In this document: piece after piece, positions 8,196 through 17,342 of the stretch
How positions within the stretch are numbered: the first letter of the stretch is position 1
How the letters are laid out: each line of letters begins with the position of its first letter
Assembly (NCBI RefSeq): GCF_000526415.1
Contig: NZ_JAGA01000003.1
Coordinates: 1,207,828 to 1,271,827 of the forward strand
From: Kallotenue papyrolyticum
GTDB lineage: Bacteria; Chloroflexota; Chloroflexia; Chloroflexales; Kallotenuaceae
DNA length: 64,000 nt
Direction of reading: 5' to 3'
Translations under genes and position numbers: made by a program
Notes under the pieces: model-generated
The model's database searches: none
What the model saw: only the letters and a program-made list of their open reading frames with translations
What the model was told of the DNA's origin: nothing

Positions 8196-9479
8196 TCAAC
8201 CGTTGACGGCCAGTGCCGCCGGCTCTGCCTGCGCCTGGTGCGTCGCCAGCGCTTCGTAGAGCGCCAGGGTCCGCCGCGCGGTCAACGGCCAGGTGAACGC
8301 GCGCAGTACGCGGCGACGCGCCGCCCGACCCATCCGCAGCCGGAGATCGGGCTGACTCAGGGCGCGCCGCAGACACACAGCCAGCGCTTGTGGATCGCGC
8401 GGCGGCACCAGCCAGCCGGTGACACCATGCCGCACTGTAAAGCGGATGCCACCGACGGCAGCGCCGATCACCGGTCGGGCGCAGGCCATTGCTTCAAGCG
8501 GCGTCAGGCCGAAGGGTTCGTACCAGGGCGTGGTCACCACCACATCCGCCGCGCCGTAGAACAGGTAGAGCTCGTCGGGCTGGCGCTTGCCCGTGAAGCG
8601 CACCAGATCGCGCACGCCCAGCTCGGTGGTCAGGCGCTGCAACACACCGATCTCTGGCGTCGCCCGCGGATCGGCATCGGCGGTCTCGCCGCCGACCAGC
8701 AGCAGCAGCGGCGCAGGCGCGACACCTTCCCGCACCAGCAGCGCCAGCGCGCGCACGATGTTGCGTACATCTTTACGCGGCAGCATGCGTCCCACATAGG
8801 TGATAATCGGCCGCTCGAGCGGAAGGCCGAGCTGGGCGCGCGCCCAGGCGCGCGGCACCGGACGGAAGCGCTGTGGATTGACCGCCGCAGCAATCGAGAC
8901 CAGGCGCGCGGCATCGGCGGCATAGTCGCGCAGCAGCTCAGCGCGTTCTGCCGGGCACTGCGCAATGACGCGATCGACTTCGCGCACGATCTGCCGCTCG
9001 ACGGCGATGCGTGCGCTTGGACTGGTGTCCGCGCTGCCCTGATGGCGCTGTTTGGTGGTGCCCAGCGCGTGGAAGAGCTGCACCACCGGCACGCTTAGGC
9101 GGCGGCGCAGCTCGATCGCCACCCAGCCTGACATCCAGAAGTGGCCATGGATTACGTCGTAGCGTAGCCCGTTGCGCCGCAGCCACTCCAGCATGCGATC
9201 GCGAAAGAGCGGCATCAACGGCCACAGCTCATCTTTGGGCAGCGGCGCGGGCGGCCCGGCTGCAACATGCACAATACGTACGTTGGGCGCCCAGGGCAAA
9301 ACCTCCGGTAGATCGGGCGCGTCGCGGCGGGTGAAGACATCCACCTGGACGCCCAGGCGTCCCAGGTGCCGACTCAGCTCATCGACATACACATTCTGGC
9401 CGCCGGCATCGGTGCTGCCCAACACGGCAGCCGGACTGGCATGCTCACTGATCATGGCGATACGCAGCGAACGACCCAT
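8196..9479 (-). CDS. GT4-family glycosyltransferase (MshA/sucrose-phosphate-synthase-like)
   Basis: A 427-aa retaining GT-B glycosyltransferase. The N-terminal domain has the glycine-rich STDAGGQNVYVDEL loop typical of MshA- and sucrose-synthase-like GT4 enzymes, followed by DVIHGHFWMSGW. The C-terminal nucleotide-sugar domain starts near YVGRMLPRKD and carries the E-x7-E motif EPFGLTPLE. Acceptor unknown. It starts 3 bp after the previous glycosyltransferase stop, so it belongs to the same operon. A mycothiol role is possible for the family but nothing else here supports it. Confidence 0.85.
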   Translation of the reverse strand: MGRSLRIAMISEHASPAAVLGSTDAGGQNVYVDELSRHLGRLGVQVDVFTRRDAPDLPEVLPWAPNVRIVHVAAGPPAPLPKDELWPLMPLFRDRMLEWLRRNGLRYDVIHGHFWMSGWVAIELRRRLSVPVVQLFHALGTTKQRHQGSADTSPSARIAVERQIVREVDRVIAQCPAERAELLRDYAADAARLVSIAAAVNPQRFRPVPRAWARAQLGLPLERPIITYVGRMLPRKDVRNIVRALALLVREGVAPAPLLLLVGGETADADPRATPEIGVLQRLTTELGVRDLVRFTGKRQPDELYLFYGAADVVVTTPWYEPFGLTPLEAMACARPVIGAAVGGIRFTVRHGVTGWLVPPRDPQALAVCLRRALSQPDLRLRMGRAARRRVLRAFTWPLTARRTLALYEALATHQAQAEPAALAVNG

Positions 9480-9482
9480 GCT

Positions 9483-10439
9483 TCATCCTCCTCTCAACTC
9501 GCGCGCGCGGACAAAGGCGGCGTTCCAGTCGCGCCGGAAGCGCTCCAGGCCGAAGCGTTCGCGTGCCATGGCGCGCGCATTGGCGCCAATGCGGCGCGCC
9601 AGATCCGCGTCGTCCAGCAGCTCCTGGAGGTAGCCGATCAGGGCCGCAACATCGCACGAGACAAAGCCGGTCACACCATGTTCGATCACCGTTGGCAGCT
9701 CGGTGGTCGCCAGGGCAACGACCGGCATGCCGATCGTCAGCGCTTCGATCACCGCCAGGGGCAGGCTGGTGTAGCGCATGGGGCTGAACAGGGCACGGTA
9801 GTCGGCCATGCGTCGGTGCAGCGCGCGGTAGGGAATGTCGCCCAGGCCGCCGAGGGCTTCACTCCCCATGCCGGCCAGCGTCAGCGGCACCTGAGCGCGC
9901 ACCTGCTCGAAGATGTCGGCGCCGGCGATACGTCCGCGCCGCTGCAGCATGTTGATCACGCTGATAGCCTCGCGCCGCGTGCCGCGGTATGTGATAGCCG
10001 GCTCGATGGCCACGCCGTGCTCGATCACCAGCGTCGGCGTGCGGCGGCAATCCCACATCAGCCGATTGTAATGCGTTACATGCACCAGCAGCACCTCGGG
10101 ATCGTCCACCGGATGCACACTGTTGGTCGGATGCGGCTGTGGGGTGTTATGCTCCAGGTAGATCGCCGGCAGCCGCTGCTGGCGTGGGCTGAGCAGCGCT
10201 TCACGATCCTCGGTGTAGTTGCGCGGTGTCTGGTAGATCACCAGATCGAGATCGAGCTCGCGTACCGCTTCTGCCGGCACTTCGCGCACATAAGGCGGGA
10301 GATCGAAGGTCGCGCCGCGTCCGCCGTAGCCTTCGGGCCGCCCCGGCTTGACCGGCAGCCACCAGTGGTGTTCGAGGCGCGCCAGGCTGTTGAGGTAGCT
10401 GCCATGAATGTGCCAGATCAGAATGTTGAGGCGTTGCAT
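9483..10439 (-). CDS. Glycosyltransferase, GT4-like C-terminal domain
   Basis: About 318 aa. The N-terminus (MQRLNILIWHIHGSY) matches bacterial GT-B proteins annotated as glycosyltransferase family 1/4. The C-terminal half has the nucleotide-binding Glu motif SLPLAVIEAL followed by GMPVVAL and EHGVTGFV. It is short for GT4, suggesting a compact N-terminal domain. The ATG at 10439 has GGGAGG 9 nt upstream and overlaps the end of the preceding GT9 gene by 22 bp; the longer frame to 10499 has no such site. Sugar donor and acceptor unknown. Confidence 0.82.
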   Translation of the reverse strand: MQRLNILIWHIHGSYLNSLARLEHHWWLPVKPGRPEGYGGRGATFDLPPYVREVPAEAVRELDLDLVIYQTPRNYTEDREALLSPRQQRLPAIYLEHNTPQPHPTNSVHPVDDPEVLLVHVTHYNRLMWDCRRTPTLVIEHGVAIEPAITYRGTRREAISVINMLQRRGRIAGADIFEQVRAQVPLTLAGMGSEALGGLGDIPYRALHRRMADYRALFSPMRYTSLPLAVIEALTIGMPVVALATTELPTVIEHGVTGFVSCDVAALIGYLQELLDDADLARRIGANARAMARERFGLERFRRDWNAAFVRARELRGG

Positions 10440-11524
10440 GCGTGGCTCCCTCCCAGCGCCGACACACTGCGGACGTGGCGCTGCAGGTGTTCGAGGCATG
10501 CCGCCAGCACCGGCGCGGGCGCGAGCTGCTGCAACGCCTGCGCGGGATCGCCCTGACTACCGGCCAGGGCCCAGGCATCCACCACGCGGTGGCGTCGGCG
10601 GTCGAGCGGCGCGAAATGCAGCGGACGCGTCGGACCGAAGAGCACCACGCTCGGCACGTGCAGCGCCGCGGCCAGATGCGAGGCGCCGGTATCGTTGGTC
10701 AGCAGCAGATCGACCAGCGCCAGCACCGCGCCGAACACGCCGAGCTCGGTCTGGCCGGCCAGGTCGAGCGCCGGGCGCTGCAGCCGGCACTGGATCGCGG
10801 CCGTCAAGTCGCGCTCGTGGACGCTGCCGGTCAGCACTACGCGCGCATCGACGTGCTCGATCAGCGCGTTGGCGACGGCGGCAAAGCGTTCCGGCGGCCA
10901 CCGGCGCGCGGGATCTTTGGCGCCGGGATGGAGCGCGATCAGCGGACCACAGCCCTCCGGCAGGCGCGCCAGCAACGCTCGCGCCGCGTCCCGATCGGCG
11001 GGGCGCAGGCGGAACAGCAGCTCGCTGTCGTCGATGGACGCGCCCAGCTCGGCCACCAGCTCCAGCCAGCGCCGGGCTTCGTGCTGTGCATCGCGGTAGG
11101 GTAGGTGATGCGTCAGGCGCGCATCGCCGGGCCGTGCCAGGCCAAGCGTGCGCCGCGCACCAAGCGCGGCCACCAGTCCGTTGGTGACCGTGCCGTCGCC
11201 GTGCATCTGTAGCGCCAGGTCATAGCCGTAGGCGCGTTGTTCGGCTAGCCAGGCCTGTGTGCGTGCCGGATCGACCGGCACTTCGGGCAGGCCGGGATAC
11301 CCCGCCAACACGACCAGCCGATCGACGCAGGGCGCAATGTGCGGCAGCAGGGCCGCCGTCCAGGGCAGGCCGATCAGCGTGATCTCGGCGCTCGGGAAGC
11401 GCTGCCGCAGGGCGCGCAACGCCGGCGTCGCCAGCAGCAGATCGCCCAGAAACAGCGCGCGCAGCACCGCGATGCGGCGCGGCTCCGGCCAGCCAAGTGG
11501 CAAGCGTGCGACCGAGATGCTCAT
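10418..11524 (-). CDS. GT9 family (heptosyltransferase-like) glycosyltransferase
   Basis: About 368 aa. GT9 features: the N-terminal VLRALFLGDLLLATPALRAL block, HPGAKDPARRWP near the middle, and the C-terminal TNDTGASHLAAAL / VVLFGPTRP blocks that bind the ADP-sugar. Characterised GT9 enzymes transfer heptose (WaaC/F/Q) or related sugars to lipopolysaccharide cores; no lipid A gene is seen here, so the acceptor must differ. ATG at 11524 overlaps the preceding GT9 stop by 4 bp (ATGA), which fixes the start well inside the longer open frame. Confidence 0.86.
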   Translation of the reverse strand: MSISVARLPLGWPEPRRIAVLRALFLGDLLLATPALRALRQRFPSAEITLIGLPWTAALLPHIAPCVDRLVVLAGYPGLPEVPVDPARTQAWLAEQRAYGYDLALQMHGDGTVTNGLVAALGARRTLGLARPGDARLTHHLPYRDAQHEARRWLELVAELGASIDDSELLFRLRPADRDAARALLARLPEGCGPLIALHPGAKDPARRWPPERFAAVANALIEHVDARVVLTGSVHERDLTAAIQCRLQRPALDLAGQTELGVFGAVLALVDLLLTNDTGASHLAAALHVPSVVLFGPTRPLHFAPLDRRRHRVVDAWALAGSQGDPAQALQQLAPAPVLAACLEHLQRHVRSVSALGGSHACNASTF

Positions 11525-12594
11525 GCAGACGGCTCCAGGGCCGACGTCGTGGTCAACAGCTCTTCGGCAGCGCTGACCACCTCGTCGGGCGTGAAGGCCA
11601 GGCAGGGCAGGCCGATCGGACAGGTGAAGCGGTAGCAGGGATGACAGGACGTCGCGCGGCGCAGCAGCCGATAGCGCGTGGAGCGCGGCTGCCACTGCGT
11701 CTCATAGTCCGTGCCGGAGTACAAGGCCAGTACCGGCGTCATCAACGCATCGGCCAGGTGCAGCGGCAGGGTGTTGCCGCAGATCACCAGCGCAGCACGC
11801 TCGATCAGCGCGGCATACTCCATCAGGCTGGTGGCGCCGATCACCAGGCGCGCTGCCGGCGCTGCAGCAGCGAGCGACAGCAGCAGGTCGCGTTCGCGCT
11901 CGACGCCGGTGACCAGTACCGGCCAGCCGCGCGCGCTCAGCAAACGCAGCACCCCGGCCATACGCTCTGGCGGATAGCGCCGCGCCGCGGCGCTGGCGCC
12001 GGGATGCACCAGCACAAAGGGTGCGTCGGGATTGATGCCGCGTTGCCGCAGGAGCTGCTCGGCCACGCGGCGTGCCCGCGCGTCGATGTGCACCGCCAAC
12101 CGTCGATCGCGCACCACAAAGCCCAAGGTCTCGACCAGCCGCAGGTTGCGCTCGACCTGATGCAGCTCATCGGGCGCGCCGTGCACCTCAGTCGTCAGCA
12201 CCTGCCCGCCGAACTCCTTGCTCTCGCCGGCGCGCAGCGGGATGCCCGCCAGGTAGCAGACATAGCCGGGCACGTGCGGCGTCTGGCTGAAGGAGGTGAA
12301 GATCAACGCGGCGTCGCAGCGGCGCTCCGCCAAGGTAGCGATGAGCTCATATTCGCGCTGTGGCGCGCACGGCACGGGTTGAAGCTGTTGCCACAGCGCG
12401 CGCCAGACGATCACATCGTCGATCCACGGCAGCAGTGGTGCAGCGCTCGCGCCGGCAGGGCTGGCCAGCAGCGTGATCCGCGCCTGCGGCAGCGCTTCCT
12501 TGACCGCGCGCAGCGCCGGCCCCAGCATGATCACATCGCCGATGTTGTCCAGGCGCACCGCCAAAATCGAGCGTGCTTGCGACCATGTCGTCAT
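11521..12594 (-). CDS. GT9 family (heptosyltransferase-like) glycosyltransferase
   Basis: About 357 aa, second of three tandem GT9 genes. It begins ILAVRLDNIGDVIMLGPALRAV, the typical GT9 start, and has HPGASAAARRYPPE in the middle. The C-terminus carries ICGNTLPLHLADAL, where other GT9 proteins usually have T-x-D/N-T-G-P. A Cys-rich tail (CHPCYRFTCP) resembles the four-Cys end of its neighbour, possibly a metal site. Start at 12594 overlaps the upstream gene's stop by 4 bp. Likely a divergent tandem duplicate. Confidence 0.85.
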   Translation of the reverse strand: MTTWSQARSILAVRLDNIGDVIMLGPALRAVKEALPQARITLLASPAGASAAPLLPWIDDVIVWRALWQQLQPVPCAPQREYELIATLAERRCDAALIFTSFSQTPHVPGYVCYLAGIPLRAGESKEFGGQVLTTEVHGAPDELHQVERNLRLVETLGFVVRDRRLAVHIDARARRVAEQLLRQRGINPDAPFVLVHPGASAAARRYPPERMAGVLRLLSARGWPVLVTGVERERDLLLSLAAAAPAARLVIGATSLMEYAALIERAALVICGNTLPLHLADALMTPVLALYSGTDYETQWQPRSTRYRLLRRATSCHPCYRFTCPIGLPCLAFTPDEVVSAAEELLTTTSALEPSA

Positions 12595-13724
12595 GGCTGC
12601 ACTCCTTCGAGGGCCGCATGGGTCAGCGCATCGGCTGTGGCACCGCGGGCCGCCAGCAGCTCCTCGGCGGCGGCCAGCACCATCGCGGGCGTGACCAGCC
12701 GCAGACATTCATGGCTGTGCGGACAGATGCGGCTGTAGCAGATGCGGCAGGGCACATCGTGAAACAGCAGCCGGTGTGGCGCGCGCCAGGGACCCCACTG
12801 TTCGGGCGGATTGGTCAGCGCGAAGAGCGCCACTACTGGTGTCTTGAGCGCGGCAGCGATGTGCATCGGGCCGGTGTTGTTGGTGATCACCAAGTCGGCG
12901 GTCTCGATCAGCGCGCAGAAGGCCGCAAACGACAGTTCGCCCGCGCAGGGCAGCGCCGCGGCGCGCGCCCGGCGCTCGATGCGTTGGTGGATGCGCGCCA
13001 CCAGCTCGGCCTCGCCGGCGCTACCGGTCAGCACCACACTCGCGCCCAACTGCCGGATCGCCAGCTCGGCAACGGCGGCGAACTGTTCCCAGGGATAGGT
13101 GCGCGCCGGCATGGTGCAGCCGGGATGGAGCACGATCAGCGGTTGCCGCGCGCCGTGGGCTGTCAGCCAGGCGTGAGCGTCGGCGCGCGCCGCCGCCGGC
13201 ACGCGCAGTACCAGATCGCGATCGGCGGTGTGCATATCCAGCGCGCCGACCAGGTCCAGGCCGCGCTCCACTTCGTGCATCATGCGCTGCGGGTGCTTGT
13301 GGCGCGTCGTCAGCAGCGAGCCGGCGGCATCTACCGACGCCGCCGCGCGCAGCGGAATATCGGCCAGGTAGCACAGGTAGGCCGCCGGCAGCGCGCTCTG
13401 CCGAAACGAGGTGAAGATGATCGCGCCATCGAACTGCCCGGCGCGCAGGCGGGCGATCATCGCCTGTTCGCGCGCACTATCGTGGGGCAGCCGACACCAC
13501 GGATCGACCCACGGCGCTTCATAGACGATGACGTCGTCGAGATCCGGGTTGAGACGGCCCACCTGCGCGCCCAGCGGACTGGCCAGCAGCGTGATCTGCG
13601 CGTGCGGCAGCGCTTCACGGATGGCATGGATCGCCGGCGTGGTCACCAGCACATCGCCCAGGTTGTCGAGGCGCACCACCAGCACGCGCCGCGCGTGTTG
13701 CCAACGCGGATCAAGCTGCGCCAT
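12591..13724 (-). CDS. GT9 family (heptosyltransferase-like) glycosyltransferase
   Basis: A 377-aa GT9 protein, first of the tandem trio. Visible blocks are VLVVRLDNLGDVLVTTPAIHAI at the N-terminus, LHPGCTMPARTYP near residue 190, and TNNTGPMHIAAAL with PVVALFALTNP at the C-terminal ADP-sugar site. Its tail CRICYSRICPH again has closely spaced cysteines like the next gene. The start at 13724 overlaps the gmhB stop by 14 bp. The trio's similar starts and tails imply duplication with specialisation for successive sugars. Confidence 0.86.
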   Translation of the reverse strand: MAQLDPRWQHARRVLVVRLDNLGDVLVTTPAIHAIREALPHAQITLLASPLGAQVGRLNPDLDDVIVYEAPWVDPWCRLPHDSAREQAMIARLRAGQFDGAIIFTSFRQSALPAAYLCYLADIPLRAAASVDAAGSLLTTRHKHPQRMMHEVERGLDLVGALDMHTADRDLVLRVPAAARADAHAWLTAHGARQPLIVLHPGCTMPARTYPWEQFAAVAELAIRQLGASVVLTGSAGEAELVARIHQRIERRARAAALPCAGELSFAAFCALIETADLVITNNTGPMHIAAALKTPVVALFALTNPPEQWGPWRAPHRLLFHDVPCRICYSRICPHSHECLRLVTPAMVLAAAEELLAARGATADALTHAALEGVQP

Positions 13725-14316
13725 AGGCCACCTCGTGTGCGGTATGCCAGGCCAGCCCTTCGCGCACCGCGATGCGCGCCAGCGCCGTCAGCGTGTCGGG
13801 CGCGACCAGGTCGGGCACGCGCCAGGGATCGCGCCGCCATTCGGTCTCGCCGCCGTTATCCACCAGCGCGGTGCGGCAACCGGCGCGGCGTCCCGCTTCG
13901 ACGTCATCCAGAATGTCGCCGATCATCCAGCAGCGCGTCAGATCGAGGCTCCAATCCGCCGCCGCGCGCCGGAGCAGCCCGGGCTGTGGCTTGCGGCAGC
14001 GGCAGGCGATCGCCAGCGCGGGCACCCTGCCGGCGGGATGGTGCGGACAGTGGTAGATCGCGTCCAGCGGTGCACCCTGGCGCGTCAGTTCGTGCTGCAG
14101 ATGGGCGTGCATCGCGTCCAGCGCCGCGGCATCGAAGTGGCCCAGGGCCAGCCCGCCCTGGTTGGTAATGACGATCAGCCGGAAGCCGGCCTGCCGAAAG
14201 CGCGCCAGCGCCGCGCCGAGGCCGGGAAAGAGCTGGAGATCGGTCGGCTGCGTGGGGTAGTGCCGCGCGCGCACCAACGTGCCGTCGCGGTCCAGCAACA
14301 GAGCGCGATGGATCAT
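13711..14316 (-). CDS. gmhB: D-glycero-D-manno-heptose 1,7-bisphosphate phosphatase (GmhB-like HAD)
   Basis: About 201 aa, HAD superfamily subfamily IIIA. Motif I DRDGT near residue 8, motif II in VITNQGG, and motif III/IV Lys and Asp in CRKPQPG and GDILDD. The GmhB-type zinc loop is present (CPHHP then CRC before KP), which separates it from histidinol-phosphate and other HAD phosphatases. In the family it removes the 7-phosphate during ADP-heptose synthesis. The ATG at 14316 has AGAGGAG upstream; an alternative ATG lies at 14343. It heads the run of GT9 genes. Confidence 0.85.
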   Translation of the reverse strand: MIHRALLLDRDGTLVRARHYPTQPTDLQLFPGLGAALARFRQAGFRLIVITNQGGLALGHFDAAALDAMHAHLQHELTRQGAPLDAIYHCPHHPAGRVPALAIACRCRKPQPGLLRRAAADWSLDLTRCWMIGDILDDVEAGRRAGCRTALVDNGGETEWRRDPWRVPDLVAPDTLTALARIAVREGLAWHTAHEVAYGAA

Positions 14317-14458
14317 GGCGCTGCTCCTCTCTTCCGACAGCACGCTCGCCAGGTCCGTGCTGCCAGGTCGATCCTAGCCCAGCGGCACCACGGGCGCATC
14401 AGGCACATGCCCAGCAATGGGGAGCGGCAGCCTGCGAGAAACTGTGCGCTTGCACGAG

Positions 14459-14482
14459 GCGCAGGCCCCGAACGGCCTGCGC
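14459..14482 (-). terminator. Hairpin after the PucR gene
   Basis: Perfect 9-bp inverted repeat (14459-14467 / 14474-14482) with a 6-nt loop, 33 bp beyond the pucR-type stop and before gmhB. No T-run, so a weak or partial terminator within the island. Confidence 0.4.
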
Positions 14483-14514
14483 GACCATGCGACCGCCCCG
14501 CGGGGGGTGCCGGC

Positions 14515-15720
14515 TCAGGCGGCGGCGCGCGCCGGCGCGGGCGTGGCGTGCTGCAACTCACGTAACAGCAACGCCAGCCGGATCTGGACTGCGTCGTCGA
14601 AGCGGCGTGGATCGAGGCCGGTCAGCAGCGCGATCTTTTCCAGGCGGTAGCTCACCGTGTTGCGGTGGATCGCCAGCTGCCGGGCAGTACTGGAAGGACA
14701 GCAATTGGTGGCCAAAAACACGCGCAGCGTCTCGATCAGCTCCGGTTCGTGATCGAGCGGGCTGAGCAGATAGGTGGCCAGATCGATCTTGGTGCGCTCG
14801 TCGGCTACGCCCACAAACGCCGCGATACCCAACTGATCCAAGCAATGCACGCCATTCTGGCCGTGGAAGCGGCGTCCCAGCGAGAGCGCCACGCGCGCGT
14901 CCTGATACGACAGCGCCAGTCCCCGCAGCCCGGGGTGGTAGCGGCCAATACCGATGCTGATCGCCGCGTCCAGCTCGCGGCGCAGGTTGTGCAACAACTG
15001 ATTGCTGGCGCGTTTGAGCGCGGCCAGGTTGGCCCACGAACCGCTGACCGGCTCGACCGCCGCGCCGGGCTCGGCCCACAGGATCAGGTTCTGCGTGTTG
15101 CTGGCTTTGAGCACCGCCACTTCGCCAGCGCCGATGTAGGCGCAGATCGTATCGTTGGGCAGGTGGAAGAAGCCCACCACACTGCCGATGACCATCTGCG
15201 CGCGGCGGCGGATCTGGGTATCGGCAGCGTCGGCCTGCGCCTCGTTGCGCAGAATATAGTCAGCGGCATCGATCAGGATCACCGCGCGCGGCGTGGACAG
15301 ATCCAGGCCCAGCAGACGCGCCTCGCGCTGGATCGCCGCCTCATCCGCGATCAGGCCATGCAACAGATCGTGGATGAAGGCGTTCTTGTGGTGGTGCGGC
15401 GCCGCCGCGCCGGAGCGTATCAGTGCCATCGCCTGACCGATGATCAGCTCGATCAACACCTGCATCAGGCGCGGCGAGATCGTTTCACCCGTGGCCGGCG
15501 CGGCGATGATCACCTCGCCCACTAAGTGGTCGAGACGCAACGGCACGCGGGCATAGGGCGTCGGCTGCCAGTCGCCATCGACCGGCGCGCTCGGCGCCCC
15601 ATGGCAGGCGATCACGCGTCGATTGGTATCGACGATGCAGACCGAAGCGCCAAGCACATCACCAACGCGCTCGGCAATCACCTGCGCGATCTGTTCAACC
15701 TGCGAGGGCAGATAGATCAT
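14515..15720 (-). CDS. PucR/CdaR-family transcriptional regulator
   Basis: A 401-aa regulator. The N-terminal part (about residues 1-135) resembles the sugar-diacid-recognition domain of CdaR. A GGDEF-like/PucR middle region follows, and the C-terminus has the PucR helix-turn-helix (RQLAIHRNTVSYRLEKI near 345-362). Members sense small metabolites such as purines, sugar diacids or amino acids. It overlaps the upstream hldE-like gene by 4 bp (ATGA), so it is made from the same message and may regulate the glycan island; the ligand is unknown. A 9-bp hairpin and 198 bp separate it from gmhB. Confidence 0.86.
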   Translation of the reverse strand: MIYLPSQVEQIAQVIAERVGDVLGASVCIVDTNRRVIACHGAPSAPVDGDWQPTPYARVPLRLDHLVGEVIIAAPATGETISPRLMQVLIELIIGQAMALIRSGAAAPHHHKNAFIHDLLHGLIADEAAIQREARLLGLDLSTPRAVILIDAADYILRNEAQADAADTQIRRRAQMVIGSVVGFFHLPNDTICAYIGAGEVAVLKASNTQNLILWAEPGAAVEPVSGSWANLAALKRASNQLLHNLRRELDAAISIGIGRYHPGLRGLALSYQDARVALSLGRRFHGQNGVHCLDQLGIAAFVGVADERTKIDLATYLLSPLDHEPELIETLRVFLATNCCPSSTARQLAIHRNTVSYRLEKIALLTGLDPRRFDDAVQIRLALLLRELQHATPAPARAAA

Positions 15721-17210
15721 GCATCCTCCCTGCTATCTCCTGTAGCTCCTTGCGCTGTCCGGCGCAACAATTTGCGCTCCAGCCATGCGCCGCCACCCTC
15801 CAGCAGCGGCAGGATCACCAGCTCGCCGCCGACCTCACGCAGCGCTTCCAGCTCCGGCAGGGCCGCGCCCTGATAGTCGCCACCCTTGACATGCACCGCC
15901 GGCCGCACGGCGCGGATGACCTCGCCGGGAGTGGTCTCATCAAAGAGCAGCACATGGTCCACGACATCCAGCGCCGCCACCAGGGCCAGCCGCTCCTGCT
16001 CGGCCAGGCGCGGCGGCGCAGCGCGCTGCTCGCGCGCGCTCCGATCGCTGTTGATGCCGACGATCAACACATCACCCAAGCGCTTGGCGGCTTGCAGAAA
16101 GGCGATCTGCGCGCTGCTCAGGCCATCGAAGATGCCGTTGGTAAAGACGACACGCCGGCCCGCGCGCCGGTAGCGCTGCACTGCATCGGCCAGATCTCCG
16201 TCGGCTGCCGGCTCGCGCGCCACGCGCGCCAGACGTTGCAGTAATTCTTGGGCGCTGACGGTGGCCGTCCCCGGCTTGGCTACCACCACGGCGGCGGCCT
16301 CTGCCGCGATCTCGGCGGCCAGGCGGACGGGCGCGCCGGCAGCCAGCGCCAGGGCCAGCGTAGCGGTGAAGGTGTCGCCCGCACCGGAGACGTGTGCCCG
16401 CTCCACCGGGCGTGGCGCGATGCGATAGGTCGGCTGATCGCGCTCGAAGAGCAGCGAACCGCGCGCGCCCAGCGTCACCAGCGCCCAGGTCGTGCCGATC
16501 TGCTCCACCAGGCGGCGGCCCAGCTCCTCCAGTTCGTGGGCAGCGAGGCGCTCGACATCGCGCACCGCCCAGCCCAGGGCGCGCTGCGCCTCGAGATGGT
16601 TGGGCGTGATCACGCTGGCGGCCATGCCGCGGTAGAGCGGCAGATTTTTGGAATCCACCAGCACCAGCCGGTCGTACCTACGCTTCAGCGCGCCAAGCGC
16701 CTCGATCACCGGCCGGCACAGCACGCCGTAGCAGTAGTCGGCAACGATCACCGCGTCGCAGACGGCAAAGGCCGCGCCGAGACGCTCCAGAAAGGTCTGG
16801 AGCAGCGCGCCCGCTAGTGGACGGCGCTCGCCCTCGTCGAAGCGCACCACGTACTGCCCATCGGCCAGAATACGTAACTTGGTGATCGTTGCACGCGCCG
16901 GATCGACCAACAGATCGTCCCCGATGGCGCGGCGTTGCAGCTCGGCCCGCAGCCACGCGCCCGCCTCATCCGCGCCGATCACCGACAGGCAGCGCGCCTG
17001 GCCGCCCAGCGCTGCCACATTCGCGGCGGCGTTGGTCGCGCCACCGGGATAGCGCTGCTTGCTGGCCGCTGTCACCACCGGCACCGGGCCCTCGGGACTG
17101 ATCCGCTCGGCATGCCCGGCATAGTAGCAGTCGAGCATGGCCTCGCCGATCACCAGCACGCGTTGCCGGCCAAAGCGCGCCACGATCTGTGCAGCATCCT
17201 GTAGCGTCAC
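15717..17210 (-). CDS. HldE-like heptose kinase with degenerate adenylyltransferase domain
   Basis: About 497 aa from a GTG at 17210 (GAGGTG 4-5 nt upstream; the longer frame to 17306 lacks support). The N-terminal PfkB kinase domain is intact: PGGATNAAANVAALGG near residue 55 and catalytic SGAGDTF near 285. The C-terminal nucleotidyltransferase domain keeps NGIFD, GINSD and KGGDY, but the HxGH catalytic motif that follows NG-FD in HldE is replaced by SSAQ (residues about 365-368, DNA 16107-16118). It may phosphorylate heptose 7-phosphate but should not adenylylate efficiently. It leads the island and is coupled to the PucR gene. Confidence 0.85.
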   Translation of the reverse strand: MTLQDAAQIVARFGRQRVLVIGEAMLDCYYAGHAERISPEGPVPVVTAASKQRYPGGATNAAANVAALGGQARCLSVIGADEAGAWLRAELQRRAIGDDLLVDPARATITKLRILADGQYVVRFDEGERRPLAGALLQTFLERLGAAFAVCDAVIVADYCYGVLCRPVIEALGALKRRYDRLVLVDSKNLPLYRGMAASVITPNHLEAQRALGWAVRDVERLAAHELEELGRRLVEQIGTTWALVTLGARGSLLFERDQPTYRIAPRPVERAHVSGAGDTFTATLALALAAGAPVRLAAEIAAEAAAVVVAKPGTATVSAQELLQRLARVAREPAADGDLADAVQRYRRAGRRVVFTNGIFDGLSSAQIAFLQAAKRLGDVLIVGINSDRSAREQRAAPPRLAEQERLALVAALDVVDHVLLFDETTPGEVIRAVRPAVHVKGGDYQGAALPELEALREVGGELVILPLLEGGGAWLERKLLRRTAQGATGDSREDA

Positions 17211-17299
17211 GCAGCACCTCGCCCTTCTGGCAAGCAACCCTGTGAGGCTTTCTGTCGAAGCCGGCCGGCCTAGCAACATCCGTACCAGTCGCGGCGCGG

Positions 17300-17328
17300 T
17301 TGCCAAGGCCGCGGCTATTTGCTATACT
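17300..17328 (+). promoter_or_regulatory. tRNA-Leu promoter
   Basis: -35 TTGCCA (17300-17305), exactly 17-bp spacer, -10 TATACT (17323-17328) preceded by TGC. The predicted start lies about 7 nt before the tRNA 5' end. Confidence 0.7.
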
Positions 17329-17342
17329 GCATACCGCGGCGT

